A stretch of 64,000 nt of DNA from Anaeromassilibacillus sp. An250 (GTDB lineage Bacteria > Bacillota > Clostridia > Oscillospirales > Acutalibacteraceae), in NCBI RefSeq assembly GCF_002159845.1, contig NZ_NFJK01000013.1:30824-94823 (forward strand), in the 5' to 3' direction. Shown here piece by piece: positions 8,932-17,406 of this stretch (within the stretch, counting starts at the first letter, position 1; each line of letters begins with the position of its first letter). The notes under the pieces were generated by a model. It was not told the DNA's origin, did not search any database, and was given only the letters and a program-made list of their open reading frames with translations. Both the position numbers and the translations under genes were made by a program.

Positions 8932-9710
8932 AATCCAACGCAAAGATTGCCCTGACAGGGCGTTATTGGCGCGCATTTGTGGTGGCCCTGCTGGTGTCTT
9001 TGCTGTCGGGGCTTGCCAACTTGGGAAATACACTCAGCCGCCTGGCGGACACATATGAGTCCTTTTGGGGGATATGGGGCGCACATGATTTGGAAAATTT
9101 TTCGACACATGTACACTTTATGAATTGGCTGGATGCCTGGGCGGTTGCCTTGGCGCTGTTTGGCTTCCTGCTTGCGGTCTTTGTGTACAATGTTTTCCAA
9201 GTCGGGCAGGCGCGCTATTTCGTACAGAACCATTTCGGAGGGACGTCGATCGAGACGCTGTTCAGCGGCTTCCGCAGCGGGTATGGAAATACAGTGGCGG
9301 CGATGGTTGTCACCGGCTTATATGTATTTTTCTGGTCGCTGCTGTTGCTCATCCCCGGGATTTATAAATCCTATCAGTATTTTATGGTGCCATACATCCT
9401 CTCCGACAACCCGCATATTCCCGGATACCGTGCGCGCACCATCAGCCGGATGATGACCGACGGGGAGAAGCTCAACATCTTCCTTCTCGACCTTTCCTTT
9501 TTGGGGTGGTATCTGTTGGGCACGCTCTGCCTGGGCGTGGGCGTATTCTTTGTGAACCCGTATTACGAAGCAACCAAAGCGGAGCTTTATATTTACCTGC
9601 GGGACCGCGCCATTCAGACGGGCCAGGTTAGCCCGGAAGAGCTGGGGCTGGTGTTCCATGCGCCGGGCGGGGAAAATCCTTTTGGCCCGCCGCCAACGTA
9701 TATGAAGTAA
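8910..9710 (+). CDS. DUF975 integral membrane protein (short paralogue)
   Basis: A protein of 266 residues and a close paralogue of the preceding gene. It shares MWSREILKSNAKIALTGRYW at the start, FLLDLSFLGWYLLGTLCLG in the last membrane segment, and VNPYYEATKAELYIYLRDRAIQ near the end. It has four to five hydrophobic segments and a short C-terminal tail without the proline-rich extension. Its ATG lies 22 bases inside the end of the upstream gene with an AAGGA site, so translation is probably coupled. A tandem duplication followed by gain of a tail in one copy is the simplest history. The function of the family is not known. Confidence 0.88.
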   Translation: MWSREILKSNAKIALTGRYWRAFVVALLVSLLSGLANLGNTLSRLADTYESFWGIWGAHDLENFSTHVHFMNWLDAWAVALALFGFLLAVFVYNVFQVGQARYFVQNHFGGTSIETLFSGFRSGYGNTVAAMVVTGLYVFFWSLLLLIPGIYKSYQYFMVPYILSDNPHIPGYRARTISRMMTDGEKLNIFLLDLSFLGWYLLGTLCLGVGVFFVNPYYEATKAELYIYLRDRAIQTGQVSPEELGLVFHAPGGENPFGPPPTYMK

Positions 9711-9739
9711 ACGTTAGAAAATGCCGCAGAACGGAACAA

Positions 9740-9785
9740 GCGGGCGATGCAGTGAAAATGATCCTGCATCGCCCGCCTTTTTATT
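9740..9785 (+). terminator. Intrinsic terminator of the DUF975 operon
   Basis: A 13-bp stem (9740-9752 with 9764-9776) followed by CTTTTTATTT. Confidence 0.9.
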
Positions 9786-9798
9786 TGCTGGTATGGTG

Positions 9799-10500
9799 TT
9801 ACCACATGAATTTTTTCACTACCTGCCGGTAGACGTCTTTATAGGCGGATGCGTCGCCTTCCCCCAGGCTCAGCTCTTCGTTTGTCATGGAGGGGATGGA
9901 GAGCGCATCCCAGCTCAAGGGATAAATGACCGGATACCGGCCGAATTCATTCCAAAGAGGGAAGTATATTCCAGCTTCCTCTCCTTGGTCGAATGGATCG
10001 TCGAAAAAGAACAGATATTCCTTCCCAGGCTCAGAGGGCGCATAAAGTTCAGAGCATTCCGGGGACCGTTTGATGGTTTCCACGCCGTCTTGGTTGTCCA
10101 CATAATAAGGCTCCGAAATTTTGATTTGGTCGCCCACTTGCAGGTCCCCCTGGATGATCTTGGTGATTTCAAATGTGGAGGTCGTCTGTGCGGAAAGGAC
10201 GCTCCGCTCTCCGGGTGCAGCGCCGCGGCCAAGATCGAGCACCTCGTCCAAATACGTGATGTCTCCCTGTGCGTCGTCCAAGAAGGTCCCCCGGACAATC
10301 AGTGCGGCGGTTTCGGGCATTTCGGATACGGTCCTTGGGATGCCGGCTGGATAATGGTATTCTACCAGGGGGGATGCACGGCCGTCCGTCCCTAAGATCG
10401 CCCGATAGAGCGAATCGTCCGAGTAGGAGTTGCAGGAGCAAAACAGGGTAAGCAGCCCTAGGCAAACAAGCACTGGCAAAGCTGTTTTTTTCCAGGTCAC
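9799..10500 (-). CDS. Hypothetical secreted lipoprotein
   Basis: A protein of 233 residues that I cannot assign to a family. The GTG start at 10500 follows GAGGGGGAC and opens a signal peptide (VTWKKTALPVLVCLGLLTLF) ending in a Cys-Ser-Cys segment that could be lipidated. The mature part is acidic, about 210 residues, with a TSTFEITKIIQGDLQVGD stretch resembling small beta-barrel (OB-like) modules that bind or carry ligands. A longer frame upstream overlaps a TATAAT-like box near 10571-10576 and was not accepted. It stands alone, convergent with the DUF975 operon. Confidence 0.65.
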   Translation of the reverse strand: MTWKKTALPVLVCLGLLTLFCSCNSYSDDSLYRAILGTDGRASPLVEYHYPAGIPRTVSEMPETAALIVRGTFLDDAQGDITYLDEVLDLGRGAAPGERSVLSAQTTSTFEITKIIQGDLQVGDQIKISEPYYVDNQDGVETIKRSPECSELYAPSEPGKEYLFFFDDPFDQGEEAGIYFPLWNEFGRYPVIYPLSWDALSIPSMTNEELSLGEGDASAYKDVYRQVVKKFMW

Positions 10501-10770
10501 AGATATCGTCCCCCTCGTCTGGAGTTGCAGGATCAGAGAATAGATGGCCATTTTGCGTCTGATTATATTATAGAAAGAGAATAAATAGAGTTCTATTTGC
10601 AAATTACACAAATTTTACAGGGAGATTTAGGCCGAAAATCCAGATGGAAAAAATCCTGTGTGGTTGTGTCTCCTTTCCATACAGCACCTAGCATGGGAGC
10701 GCTTTTGCATGCAGGATGGCTTTTAACGGCGGTTGTCCCTTTGGGGGCTCCTCCTGACTCCTGGAAGCAA

Positions 10771-10800
10771 AAACGCCTGCCCCATATGGAGCAGGCGTTT
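10771..10800 (-). terminator. Terminator of the VOC-family gene
   Basis: A 10-bp stem extended by an inner near-palindrome. Read on the minus strand it is followed by TTTGCTT. Confidence 0.75.
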
Positions 10801-10815
10801 CCTATTGCGGTTGGA

Positions 10816-11181
10816 TCAACGGTCCAGGATTTCAATCCAGTAGCCGTCGGGGTCGTGGATGAAATAGAGGTCCATCGCGCGGTTTTCAAAGCAGATGCAG
10901 CCCATTTCTTCGTGCAGGGCATGCGCGGCGGCCTTGTCCTCCACGCGCACGGCGAGGTGGATCTCGTTGTCGCCCAGGTTATAGGGCTCGGTGCGGTCGC
11001 GCAGCCAGGTCAGCTCCAGCTCAAACGGCGTGGCGCCGTCGGAGAGGTAGACCAGGATGAAGGAGCCGTCCGGCGCTTCCTTCCGGCGGTGTTCCTTGAG
11101 GCCGAGTGCTTTGTCATAAAACGCGAGGCTTTTTTGCAGGTCAAAGACGTTCAAATTGGCATGTAAAAAGGTGGATTTCAT
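10816..11181 (-). CDS. VOC-family lyase, glyoxalase I (lactoylglutathione lyase) type
   Basis: A 121-residue single vicinal-oxygen-chelate protein with the two beta-alpha-beta-beta-beta modules of glyoxalase I. Visible marks are the metal-ligand strands (HANLNVFDLQKSLAFYDKALG at the N-terminus, a mid-chain FELELTW, NEIHLAVRVED and the closing FIHDPDGYWIEILD). It probably isomerises a thiol hemiacetal of methylglyoxal to the lactoyl thioester, using a metal ion. The thiol in this organism is not known, so glutathione dependence is not claimed. A GGAGGAAAC site lies before the ATG; the gene is monocistronic. Confidence 0.85.
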   Translation of the reverse strand: MKSTFLHANLNVFDLQKSLAFYDKALGLKEHRRKEAPDGSFILVYLSDGATPFELELTWLRDRTEPYNLGDNEIHLAVRVEDKAAAHALHEEMGCICFENRAMDLYFIHDPDGYWIEILDR

Positions 11182-11320
11182 ATCCGTTTCCTCCGTGGTG
11201 GGATTTTTTTAAAGCATGCCATGATTTGCTCTTTTTATGATTGCAAATTCGAAAATAATAAAACGCACGGCAAAAATCTGCCGGTGGGATGGCTCTGGAT
11301 GGAGGCCCAAAATTGCGGCC

Positions 11321-12235
11321 TTATGCGTAGAGTAAGCAGGCATCCCCACTGGTGGTATCCAGCCGGATGGATGCGCCGCCGTCTTTATAGCGGAATTCGT
11401 TGCCGCCCTGGAACCCGGGGAAGGCGCAGATCAGATCGCCCGACGAGCTGTGGAGCTGCGCCGTAAAGCCGTCGTTTTCCGGGAGGAAGAGAAGCACGTC
11501 GCCGGAGGTGGATTGTATGGTGGCTTCGGTAATCATTTGGCTTGTTCGCAGGGAGACATCTCCGGATGTGCTGGTGGCCGTGATCTGGGAGAGCTTCCCG
11601 GAGATCTCCATGTCCCCGCTGGTGGTTTGGCAGGCCAACTGTTCCACAGTGACATCCCGGCAGAGAAAGTCGCCGTTGTGGGAGGCAAAAGCCAATTCCT
11701 GATAGACGCCGGAGAGCTCTGCGTCCCCGGACTGTGTGCGGACTTCCAGGCGTTCTGCTTGCAGGGCGTCAAAGAAAAGGTCGCCGTCAGTGGTTTCCAG
11801 GGACAGGGCGTCATAGGTTTCTTCCGGCAGGTAGACCTCCAAATCGGAACCGATCGAAAAGGGGAATGGGCCGATCGCAAGGCCAGCTGTCGTGCTGCCA
11901 TCTGTAACCGTCAGAACACCGTCGCGGACGGATGCCTGGAAAAACTGCTCTTCCGGCGTGTTTTTGACCCCTTTTTGCACAATTTTGATTTCGGAGCTGC
12001 TGCTGGAGCGAATAGAAACGTCGCCGCCATTCCAACGGAGGTCCAGGGATTGGACAGGGTCTGTAAAGGTTTGCTCATGGACTGTCTGATACGAACTGTT
12101 GTGATACCAACCTCGCAAGGGCAGAAACAGCCCGCCCCAACCGCCATTGTACCACAGGTAACCAAAGAGTGTGGCAAACAGCACGAATACGAGGCTCCAA
12201 ATACCAATGGAAACTTTTGCTGCGGTCTTGCCCAT
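11321..12235 (-). CDS. DUF4097-family beta-repeat envelope protein
   Basis: A protein of 304 residues with one N-terminal membrane segment (residues 10-30) followed by an extracellular or periphery-facing repeat region. Short repeats centred on TTSGD, STSGDV and SSSGDL recur from about residue 165 to the end, the pattern of DUF4097 proteins such as LiaG, which fold as a right-handed beta-solenoid. In Firmicutes these proteins accompany envelope-stress operons. It is the last gene of a padR-HAAS-DUF4097 operon; it starts four bases after the HAAS gene stops. Function beyond envelope association is unknown. Confidence 0.85.
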   Translation of the reverse strand: MGKTAAKVSIGIWSLVFVLFATLFGYLWYNGGWGGLFLPLRGWYHNSSYQTVHEQTFTDPVQSLDLRWNGGDVSIRSSSSSEIKIVQKGVKNTPEEQFFQASVRDGVLTVTDGSTTAGLAIGPFPFSIGSDLEVYLPEETYDALSLETTDGDLFFDALQAERLEVRTQSGDAELSGVYQELAFASHNGDFLCRDVTVEQLACQTTSGDMEISGKLSQITATSTSGDVSLRTSQMITEATIQSTSGDVLLFLPENDGFTAQLHSSSGDLICAFPGFQGGNEFRYKDGGASIRLDTTSGDACLLYA

Positions 12236-12239
12236 GTTT

Positions 12240-12875
12240 CTACCTCCTCAGGGCGACGACACCCTTGATAATATTTTCCACTGCCGCTGCCATGATAAAC
12301 AAGATCCAGGAAAAGCTCCAGATGCCAAAGAGAAAGCTGACGAATAGATAGATCCCGACGACAATGCTCCAATAAGCGCCCTTAAAGGCGTTCAAAGCGT
12401 CGCGCTGCCGGTCGTTCTTCACATGCCATTCTTTAAATTCCTCGACAATCGTGTCGTCCGCGCGGGCATAATGCGGTTTCGTCATGCTGTTATAGATGAG
12501 CAGGCCCGTTGCAGCGGCAATAAAGAGGAACATTGCCCCGATTCCCCAAGGGCCGCGGAGCAAGATCACCATAAACGGGCTCATGATATACAGCGCCACC
12601 GCAATGGCGGTGCGCAGGGCGCGTATGCTCGATTCGCGCATAGGGGGCGGTTCAAGAGGGGAAGGGCCGCGTACGCTGTCGATCAGCTCGTCGATGTCGC
12701 CGATGCTGCGGATCACAGCATTATAAGCATCCTCTTCCGACATCCCCTGGCGCAGGCGGTCGTTGTATTTTTCCACCAGATTGGAGAAAAGTTCCTCGCG
12801 GAGATCCTCAACCCGGCGGGTTTTGGGAGCGTCCGCGAAGGCGTGCTCCAGATAGGCGCGAATTCGGTCAATCAT
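12240..12875 (-). CDS. HAAS/DUF1700-type membrane protein (permease-prefix domain)
   Basis: A protein of 211 residues. Residues 1-65 are the helical HAAS domain (MIDRIRAYLEHAFADAPKTRRVEDLREELFSNL cluster followed by AYNAVIRSIGDIDELI) that in this family senses or couples with a partner PadR regulator. Four hydrophobic segments follow, two near 85-125 and two near 165-205. I chose ATG 12875 because GAAAGGAAGG lies just upstream, 17 bases after the padR stop. PadR-HAAS-DUF4097 operons are a recurring Firmicutes arrangement, in which the PadR protein represses the operon. Confidence 0.82.
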   Translation of the reverse strand: MIDRIRAYLEHAFADAPKTRRVEDLREELFSNLVEKYNDRLRQGMSEEDAYNAVIRSIGDIDELIDSVRGPSPLEPPPMRESSIRALRTAIAVALYIMSPFMVILLRGPWGIGAMFLFIAAATGLLIYNSMTKPHYARADDTIVEEFKEWHVKNDRQRDALNAFKGAYWSIVVGIYLFVSFLFGIWSFSWILFIMAAAVENIIKGVVALRR

Positions 12876-12892
12876 AAATGATAGCCTTCCTT

Positions 12893-13216
12893 TCACAAAA
12901 TCAGTTTGTCGATCAGGTCTTTGGTGCGTGCCCATTCCGCAACAGCGGCTTGGTACTGCGCCCGACCCTCCTCGGTGATGGTGTAGTAGCGCCGGCGGGC
13001 GCCCGTGGTTTCATCCCCCCAATAGGAGAGGATCAGCCCGGCCTGTTCCAGGCGGCGGAATGCCGTATAGAGGGTAGCCTCTTTGAGTTCGTATTGGTTG
13101 CCGGTTTTTTCTTGCACGGCTTTGTTGATTTCATATCCATAGCTGTCCTTTTCGATCAACTGCCGCAGAATGATGGTGTCCGTATGCCCACGGATCATAT
13201 CGGCCGTGATGGACAA
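12893..13216 (-). CDS. PadR-family transcriptional regulator
   Basis: A 107-residue winged-helix repressor of the short PadR type. The N-terminal helices (ILRQLIEKDSYGYEINKAVQE) and the recognition region (ELKEATLYTAFRRLEQAGLI) are intact, and the wing (GARRRYYTITEEGRAQY) leads to a single dimerisation helix. The start is a TTG at 13216. An AAAGGA site lies about ten bases upstream. A promoter containing a perfect 9-bp inverted repeat lies directly upstream, so it very likely represses its own operon; the inducing signal cannot be told from sequence. Confidence 0.92.
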   Translation of the reverse strand: MSITADMIRGHTDTIILRQLIEKDSYGYEINKAVQEKTGNQYELKEATLYTAFRRLEQAGLILSYWGDETTGARRRYYTITEEGRAQYQAAVAEWARTKDLIDKLIL

Positions 13217-13242
13217 TCCTGCTCACATCCTTTCTGAGCTAT

Positions 13243-13280
13243 AATATAATACAATATACCTCATCTGTCAAGGTATATTG
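13243..13280 (-). promoter_or_regulatory. padR promoter and overlapping PadR operator
   Basis: On the minus strand there is TTGACA (13266-13271), a 17-base spacer, then TATATT (13243-13248). A perfect inverted repeat, CAATATACC (13252-13260) and GGTATATTG (13272-13280) with an 11-base spacer, straddles the -35 element and the promoter spacer. Binding there would block RNA polymerase. A PadR dimer is the natural ligand. Confidence 0.8.
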
Positions 13281-13369
13281 AAAATGAATATAATGAATTT
13301 TTTGGGGATGCAATAGGGGGCGCAAAAAGTTCGGCCGGTTACCGGACACTGGAACACATAGGGGACAAA

Positions 13370-13407
13370 AAACAGGCCGTCCCCGGGTCCCCGAGAGCGG
13401 CCTGTTT
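13370..13407 (-). terminator. Intrinsic terminator of the degV-like gene
   Basis: A 10-bp stem (13370-13379 with 13398-13407) with a GC-rich, partly paired loop. Read on the minus strand it is followed by TTTTTTGT. Confidence 0.8.
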
Positions 13408-13420
13408 GGAAATTCGTATG

Positions 13421-14278
13421 TCACTTGGTCAAAAAGAGGACCCCCAGCGTGTTGGGCCCGCAGTGGCAGGAGATGGTGCAGCTTGCGCGGGTTACGCAGA
13501 TTTCCCGGAAGTCCGCAATTTGCTGGATGGTGCTGCGGACGAGGTCGATGTAGTTTTGGGAAATCCCCGAGTGGGTGATAAAGACCCGGTCTAACACCAG
13601 GTCTGCGCGGTCCGCCAGCTTGTCCCGCGTGTATTGCGGCAGCACTTTTTCCAAGCTGCCGCGGTACTTTTTGCCGACACTCATCGCGCCGCCGCGAAGG
13701 TTATCCACCTCAATGCAGGGTTTCAGGCGCAGCAGGTTGGCGCCGAGCGCCGTCACAGCGGAGCAGCGGCCGCCCGCGTGCATGAACTCCAGGGTATCCA
13801 GGATAAAACTGGCGTGGGAATGCGCGGTGAGCGCAGAGACCTCCTGATAAATCTCTTTGGCGGACATCCCGCGGGCAATGCGCCGCCCTGCCTCAATCAC
13901 CAGAAGTCCCATGCCCGTGGAAAGGTTGCATGAATCGATCACATAGACGTGCCCCAATTCCTCCGCGGCAAGGCGGCAGTTCTGGTGGGCGGCGGACAGC
14001 GCCGATCCCAGGTTGATGTGGATGACCTCATAGCCCTCGTCCACCCATTGTTTAAAATATTCATAGAATTCCATGGTGCTGATCGCTGCGGTTTTGGGAA
14101 GCAGCTTCTTTTCCCGGTAGGTGCGGTAAAGATCCTCCGGTTGGATATCCACGCCGTCCATATACTGCTGCCCATCCAAAAGGATGTGATAGGGGAAGTA
14201 CTGCACTTGGTAACGTTCTTTTAGCTCCGGGCTCAGGTCACAGGTACTGTCTGCGCTGAGAATGATTTTATTGGCCAT
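13421..14278 (-). CDS. DegV-family fatty-acid-binding protein
   Basis: A protein of 285 residues covering the full DegV fold. The N-terminal ILSADSTCDLSPEL, the mid-chain VIHINLGSALSAAHQN and the SFILDTLEFMHAGGRCSAV segment are family signatures and contribute to the buried fatty-acid pocket. DegV/FakB proteins deliver an acyl chain to the kinase FakA for phosphorylation; no fakA gene is nearby, so the partner is inferred. The C-terminal region contains several Cys and His (RASCTISCHCGPNTLG), as in DegV relatives. The gene is monocistronic with its own terminator. Confidence 0.9.
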   Translation of the reverse strand: MANKIILSADSTCDLSPELKERYQVQYFPYHILLDGQQYMDGVDIQPEDLYRTYREKKLLPKTAAISTMEFYEYFKQWVDEGYEVIHINLGSALSAAHQNCRLAAEELGHVYVIDSCNLSTGMGLLVIEAGRRIARGMSAKEIYQEVSALTAHSHASFILDTLEFMHAGGRCSAVTALGANLLRLKPCIEVDNLRGGAMSVGKKYRGSLEKVLPQYTRDKLADRADLVLDRVFITHSGISQNYIDLVRSTIQQIADFREICVTRASCTISCHCGPNTLGVLFLTK

Positions 14279-14489
14279 GCTTTCTCCTCCCGTACAGCCT
14301 TACGGCTGACCTTAACAAGACCCACACCGCCCAAACCGGTGTGTTCCAAATTTACTGCCGGGCATCCCGGCGATTTTCCTTTATGATACCGCGTTTGGCA
14401 GTATTTTTCAATATGGCAATCGGCAAGAGGAAATTGCTTTTTTCCGACGGAGGGGATACAATGGAGGAAAACGACGGGGGAGAGAACCT

Positions 14490-15005
14490 ATGGACTTACA
14501 AATCGTACGTGGAGATATCACGACCTTTCCGGTGGACGCCATTGTCAACGCCGCCAATACTTCGCTGCTGGGCGGGGGCGGGGTAGACGGCGCGATCCAC
14601 CGCGCGGCCGGACCGGAGCTGTTGGCTGAATGCCGCACGCTGCACGGATGCAAGACGGGAAAGGCAAAGATCACGAAGGGATACCGGCTTCCCGCCAAAT
14701 ATGTGATCCATACGCCGGGCCCGGTCTGGAACGGGGGCGGGAGCCATGAGGCGGAACTCCTGGAGAGTTGCTACCGGTCCTGCCTGGAACTGGCGGAGGC
14801 GAATGGGTGCCGCACGGTGGCGTTCCCCTCCATCAGCACCGGGGTATACCATTTCCCGTTGGAACAGGCAGCGGAGATCGCGGTGCGCACCATCCTGGAA
14901 TATGGGAAGGGCGGAACGGCCATTGAAGTGGTGGAGATGGTCTGTTTTGACGGCCGGACCAAGGCTGCCTATGATGCAGCGCTTGCGAAAATGAAAGAGC
15001 GGTAA
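14490..15005 (+). CDS. Macro-domain protein (O-acetyl-ADP-ribose deacetylase-like)
   Basis: A 171-residue single macro domain. The ADP-ribose-binding marks are [27 protein letters not shown] (residues about 14-40) and the phosphate loop [10 protein letters not shown] (about 113-122), as in the YmdB/MacroD group that hydrolyses O-acetyl-ADP-ribose or removes ADP-ribose from acidic side chains. A GGGGGAGAG site precedes the ATG. No sirtuin gene lies nearby. The same window also carries a possible ADP-ribosyltransferase-like protein about 8 kb away, but the two are not in one operon. Confidence 0.9.
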   Translation: MDLQIVRGDITTFPVDAIVNAANTSLLGGGGVDGAIHRAAGPELLAECRTLHGCKTGKAKITKGYRLPAKYVIHTPGPVWNGGGSHEAELLESCYRSCLELAEANGCRTVAFPSISTGVYHFPLEQAAEIAVRTILEYGKGGTAIEVVEMVCFDGRTKAAYDAALAKMKER

Positions 15006-15141
15006 GCTTTTCGATGTGTGGCGCAGCGGCGTCCACCAGTTATAAATGGCTTATCGAACGGCTGGGCGTTTTCCTGCATTTGTAGGGCCCATTTTCTACC
15101 TATGGGAAAATGGCGGAATAATCGAATAAAAAGACTTACAT

Positions 15142-15183
15142 AAAAGGGTTCGGGCAGCCTTGTTTGGCTGCCCGAACCCTTTT
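15142..15183. terminator. Bidirectional terminator between convergent genes
   Basis: A perfect 18-bp stem (15142-15159 with 15166-15183) flanked by T-rich DNA on the plus side (TTTTATTTG) and A-rich DNA on the other, serving the macro-domain gene and the convergent minus-strand operon. Confidence 0.88.
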
Positions 15184-15199
15184 ATTTGATCTTCTTTAC

Positions 15200-15772
15200 C
15201 TACTCGGTGGGAGCAGACTCCTCCGAAAAGACCGATTCCAAATGGTCCAATAAAAATTGCTGCGCGCCGTAGTTGTAGAGGATGGCCAGATAGTGCGCGC
15301 CGGTCGAGTGTGCCTGCCGCCATTCGGAGGTGATGCCGATGGCGTTCCCATTGGCGGTCGGTTCCTTCTGGCGTTTGTCGTTCCGGATGACCTCCTGCAA
15401 AAAGCCCTTCCGCACCAGCCAGGCGGTCAGGTCTGTGGCCTTCAGCTTTTGCATATGGTCGAGGTCGGCTACGGCGTTGGCCGCCTGCACAAACTGGGAG
15501 ATGGGGATCGGGTTGTGGACCAGTAGGACCTGTTGCTTTTGTTCCGGCGTCAGAGAGAACGGAGGCAGCTCTTTCTTGCGCACCTTGGCGGGGTGGCTTT
15601 CCTGTTCGATGGCGCGGTCGATCAGCGTTTCTACATAGAAGAAGCACCGGGAAATCCGCACTTGGTGCAGCACGGTGTCGTGGGGCAACGGCCGGTCCGT
15701 GAGCGGGTCGATGCCATTGGCGAGCTTGTGTATATACTGTTTGGCGCGCTGCATGGTCTCCAATTCGGTCAT
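15200..15772 (-). CDS. Conserved hypothetical protein (SSB-less helical protein)
   Basis: A protein of 190 residues with no signal peptide or membrane segment. The N-terminal part (RAKQYIHKLANGIDPLTDRPLP...VRISRCFFYVETLIDRAIE) is a motif I associate with conserved hypothetical proteins of Firmicutes, but I do not recognise a named family or a catalytic site. The middle is Lys/Gln-rich with predicted helices. The ATG overlaps the stop of the MmcQ/YjbR gene by four bases, so the two are translated together. Confidence 0.65.
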   Translation of the reverse strand: MTELETMQRAKQYIHKLANGIDPLTDRPLPHDTVLHQVRISRCFFYVETLIDRAIEQESHPAKVRKKELPPFSLTPEQKQQVLLVHNPIPISQFVQAANAVADLDHMQKLKATDLTAWLVRKGFLQEVIRNDKRQKEPTANGNAIGITSEWRQAHSTGAHYLAILYNYGAQQFLLDHLESVFSEESAPTE

Positions 15773-16134
15773 GTTGCTTCTCCCTCCTCTTTCTTGGCGC
15801 GGCGCGGATGGGTGCGCGTCCGCTCGTAGCTCTCCCGCAGGATGTCGTAAAGCTCATCCAATGGGACGTCCGAATCTGGGATGACGGTGATCCAATGCTG
15901 CTTATTCATGTGGTAGCCGGGGTCGATCCCCTCGTAAACCTTGCAGAGAAAATCTGCCCGCATCGGGTCGCATTTCAAATTGATGCAGAGATTGCCGCTG
16001 CGTTCATAGATCATCGCAAAGCACTTCCGGTTGGACCGGTGGCGGATGACTGTCCAGTTGGGGTCGTGGAAGGGTGCGTCTTCGTAAGAATCGGGAAAGG
16101 CCAGGCAGAGCTCTGCCAGCTCGCGCCGGGTCAT
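15769..16134 (-). CDS. MmcQ/YjbR-family DNA-binding-like protein
   Basis: A protein of 121 residues matching the MmcQ/YjbR fold: N-terminal helices (ELAELCLAFPDSYEDAPF), then WTVIRHRSNRKCFAMIYER, NLKCDPMRADFL and the signature HMNKQHWITV followed by VPLDELYDILRESY. The fold resembles the DNA-binding CyaY-like group; the cellular role is not established. A GGGAGGAAGG site precedes the ATG. Confidence 0.85.
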   Translation of the reverse strand: MTRRELAELCLAFPDSYEDAPFHDPNWTVIRHRSNRKCFAMIYERSGNLCINLKCDPMRADFLCKVYEGIDPGYHMNKQHWITVIPDSDVPLDELYDILRESYERTRTHPRRAKKEEGEAT

Positions 16135-16198
16135 GGCCTTCCTCCCGCGGCGATTGCCGGCGCATGGATCATTTGCTTTCCATCCATACGGATTCCTC

Positions 16199-16462
16199 CT
16201 ATTGCAGCCCTTTGTGGGACTGATAAAATTCTTTTAGGTCCGCCTTGACCGGCCCGTCCAGCGCGTGCCAGCGCACGCCGTGCAGGGCGCCCTCCAAAGC
16301 GCATAGACGGTGGAAACAGGCAGAAGGGTCGGCGGCCCGGATGCGCAGCCACGCTGCGCGGCTCCCGGTTTCGCGCAGCGCCTCCGGCGTGGCGATCCCC
16401 ACCGCTTCCAATTGTGCCTCTAAGACTTTCCCGATGTTTGGCAGTTTTGCGAGCTCTCCCAA
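16199..16462 (-). CDS. TfoX C-terminal-domain protein
   Basis: A protein of 87 residues consisting of the TfoX/Sxy C-terminal domain: a helix-hairpin-helix-like start (GELAKLPNIGKVLEAQLEAVGIATPEAL) and a closing helix (KADLKEFYQSHKG). Full-length TfoX also has an N-terminal domain that is absent here; such short stand-alone versions are common in Firmicutes. TTG 16462 is chosen because AAAGGGGG lies eight bases upstream; the longer frame runs through the DUF434 gene and is not used. It is probably co-transcribed with the DUF434 gene 14 bases upstream. Involvement in competence is not implied. Confidence 0.8.
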   Translation of the reverse strand: MGELAKLPNIGKVLEAQLEAVGIATPEALRETGSRAAWLRIRAADPSACFHRLCALEGALHGVRWHALDGPVKADLKEFYQSHKGLQ

Positions 16463-16476
16463 AGTGGTTCCCCCTT

Positions 16477-17199
16477 TTATTGGATTGCCCTGCCGGACAG
16501 GTCGGTGAAACGGAACCCCGGCAAGGCGGTTTCGATGATGTCCCGGCATAGATTGACCCAACCGCCGCAGCGGTTGAGGATGATCGCATCCCCCGTGGCG
16601 ACACAGTCCTTGTCCCAGAGCAGGGCGTCCGCGTTGGGGACGAGCGTGGCTTCCGCGGGGAACCCACAGCCCTGCGCGAAGGAGCGGATGCGTTGGGCAA
16701 GACGGCCGGAGTTGGAGACCGGAGCGTCGAGCACAAAGACGGCGCGTTCCGGTGCAAGGCGTGCAAGCGCATCAAAGAGCAATGCAAGCACGAGATCCGT
16801 CTTGTCGATCAGGCGGTAGCTCCCGTGCAGGCCGCAGAGGTCGCGCGCTGTGCCGTCCATGCAGAGCAGGACGGTTGAGCCGGACAAGGCCGCTTCCAGA
16901 GGAATGACCACGTTGAAACCGTCCAGCCACAGGGTTTTCCGGGAGAGGGAGCCGGTGATCTCCTTCTTCCGGCGCAGCGCAATATCGCAGCGGGAGGAGG
17001 TGGCGCGGATCAATGCCATGCGCTGCCGCGCCGAGAATTGGAACCGGTCGCCCACAAAGGAGACGGCCCGTTCGAGCTCGTATCCCCGGTTCAACAGGTA
17101 GGCGGCGTCGGCCTGCGCCTCTTGGAGCAGGCGCAGGGAATCCCCCTGAAAGTCGCGCGCGTCTGTGGGGACAAACCCGCGGCGGACACACTCCGGCAT
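16477..17199 (-). CDS. DUF434-domain protein
   Basis: A protein of 240 residues from an ATG preceded by GGGAGGAGGGAA. The N-terminal third (RRGFVPTDARDFQGDSLRLLQEAQADAAYLLNRGYELERAVSFVGDRFQFSARQRMAL) is the DUF434 signature. The rest (LWLDGFNVVIPLEAALSG ... FVLDAPVSNSGRLAQRI ... VPNADALLWD) has conserved Asp residues spaced like a PIN-type or RNase-like metal site, which is my inference only. No function is known for the family. Confidence 0.82.
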   Translation of the reverse strand: MPECVRRGFVPTDARDFQGDSLRLLQEAQADAAYLLNRGYELERAVSFVGDRFQFSARQRMALIRATSSRCDIALRRKKEITGSLSRKTLWLDGFNVVIPLEAALSGSTVLLCMDGTARDLCGLHGSYRLIDKTDLVLALLFDALARLAPERAVFVLDAPVSNSGRLAQRIRSFAQGCGFPAEATLVPNADALLWDKDCVATGDAIILNRCGGWVNLCRDIIETALPGFRFTDLSGRAIQ

Positions 17200-17340
17200 A
17201 GCGTTCCCTCCTCCCCCGGCCCGGCCGGTTGTTGATAAATTTAGCTTACTGGCATTTTGGCTGAATGTCAAGCCGTTGCCGGGCGCTGCGAGGGCCGGTG
17301 GACGGTGCCCCGTCAGAAAGGGCGCCGGCGGGGGAATGGG

Positions 17341-17378
17341 AACAGGGCGGCGCGGAATTACATCCGCGCCGCCCTGTT
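17341..17378 (-). terminator. Hairpin downstream of the dtxR-like gene
   Basis: A perfect 16-bp stem (17341-17356 with 17363-17378) lies just after the stop of the last feo-cluster gene. It lacks a strong U-tract, so its strength as a terminator is uncertain. Confidence 0.6.
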
Positions 17379-17406
17379 TGGGATTCGATCTTAGGTTGGG
17401 AATGGC

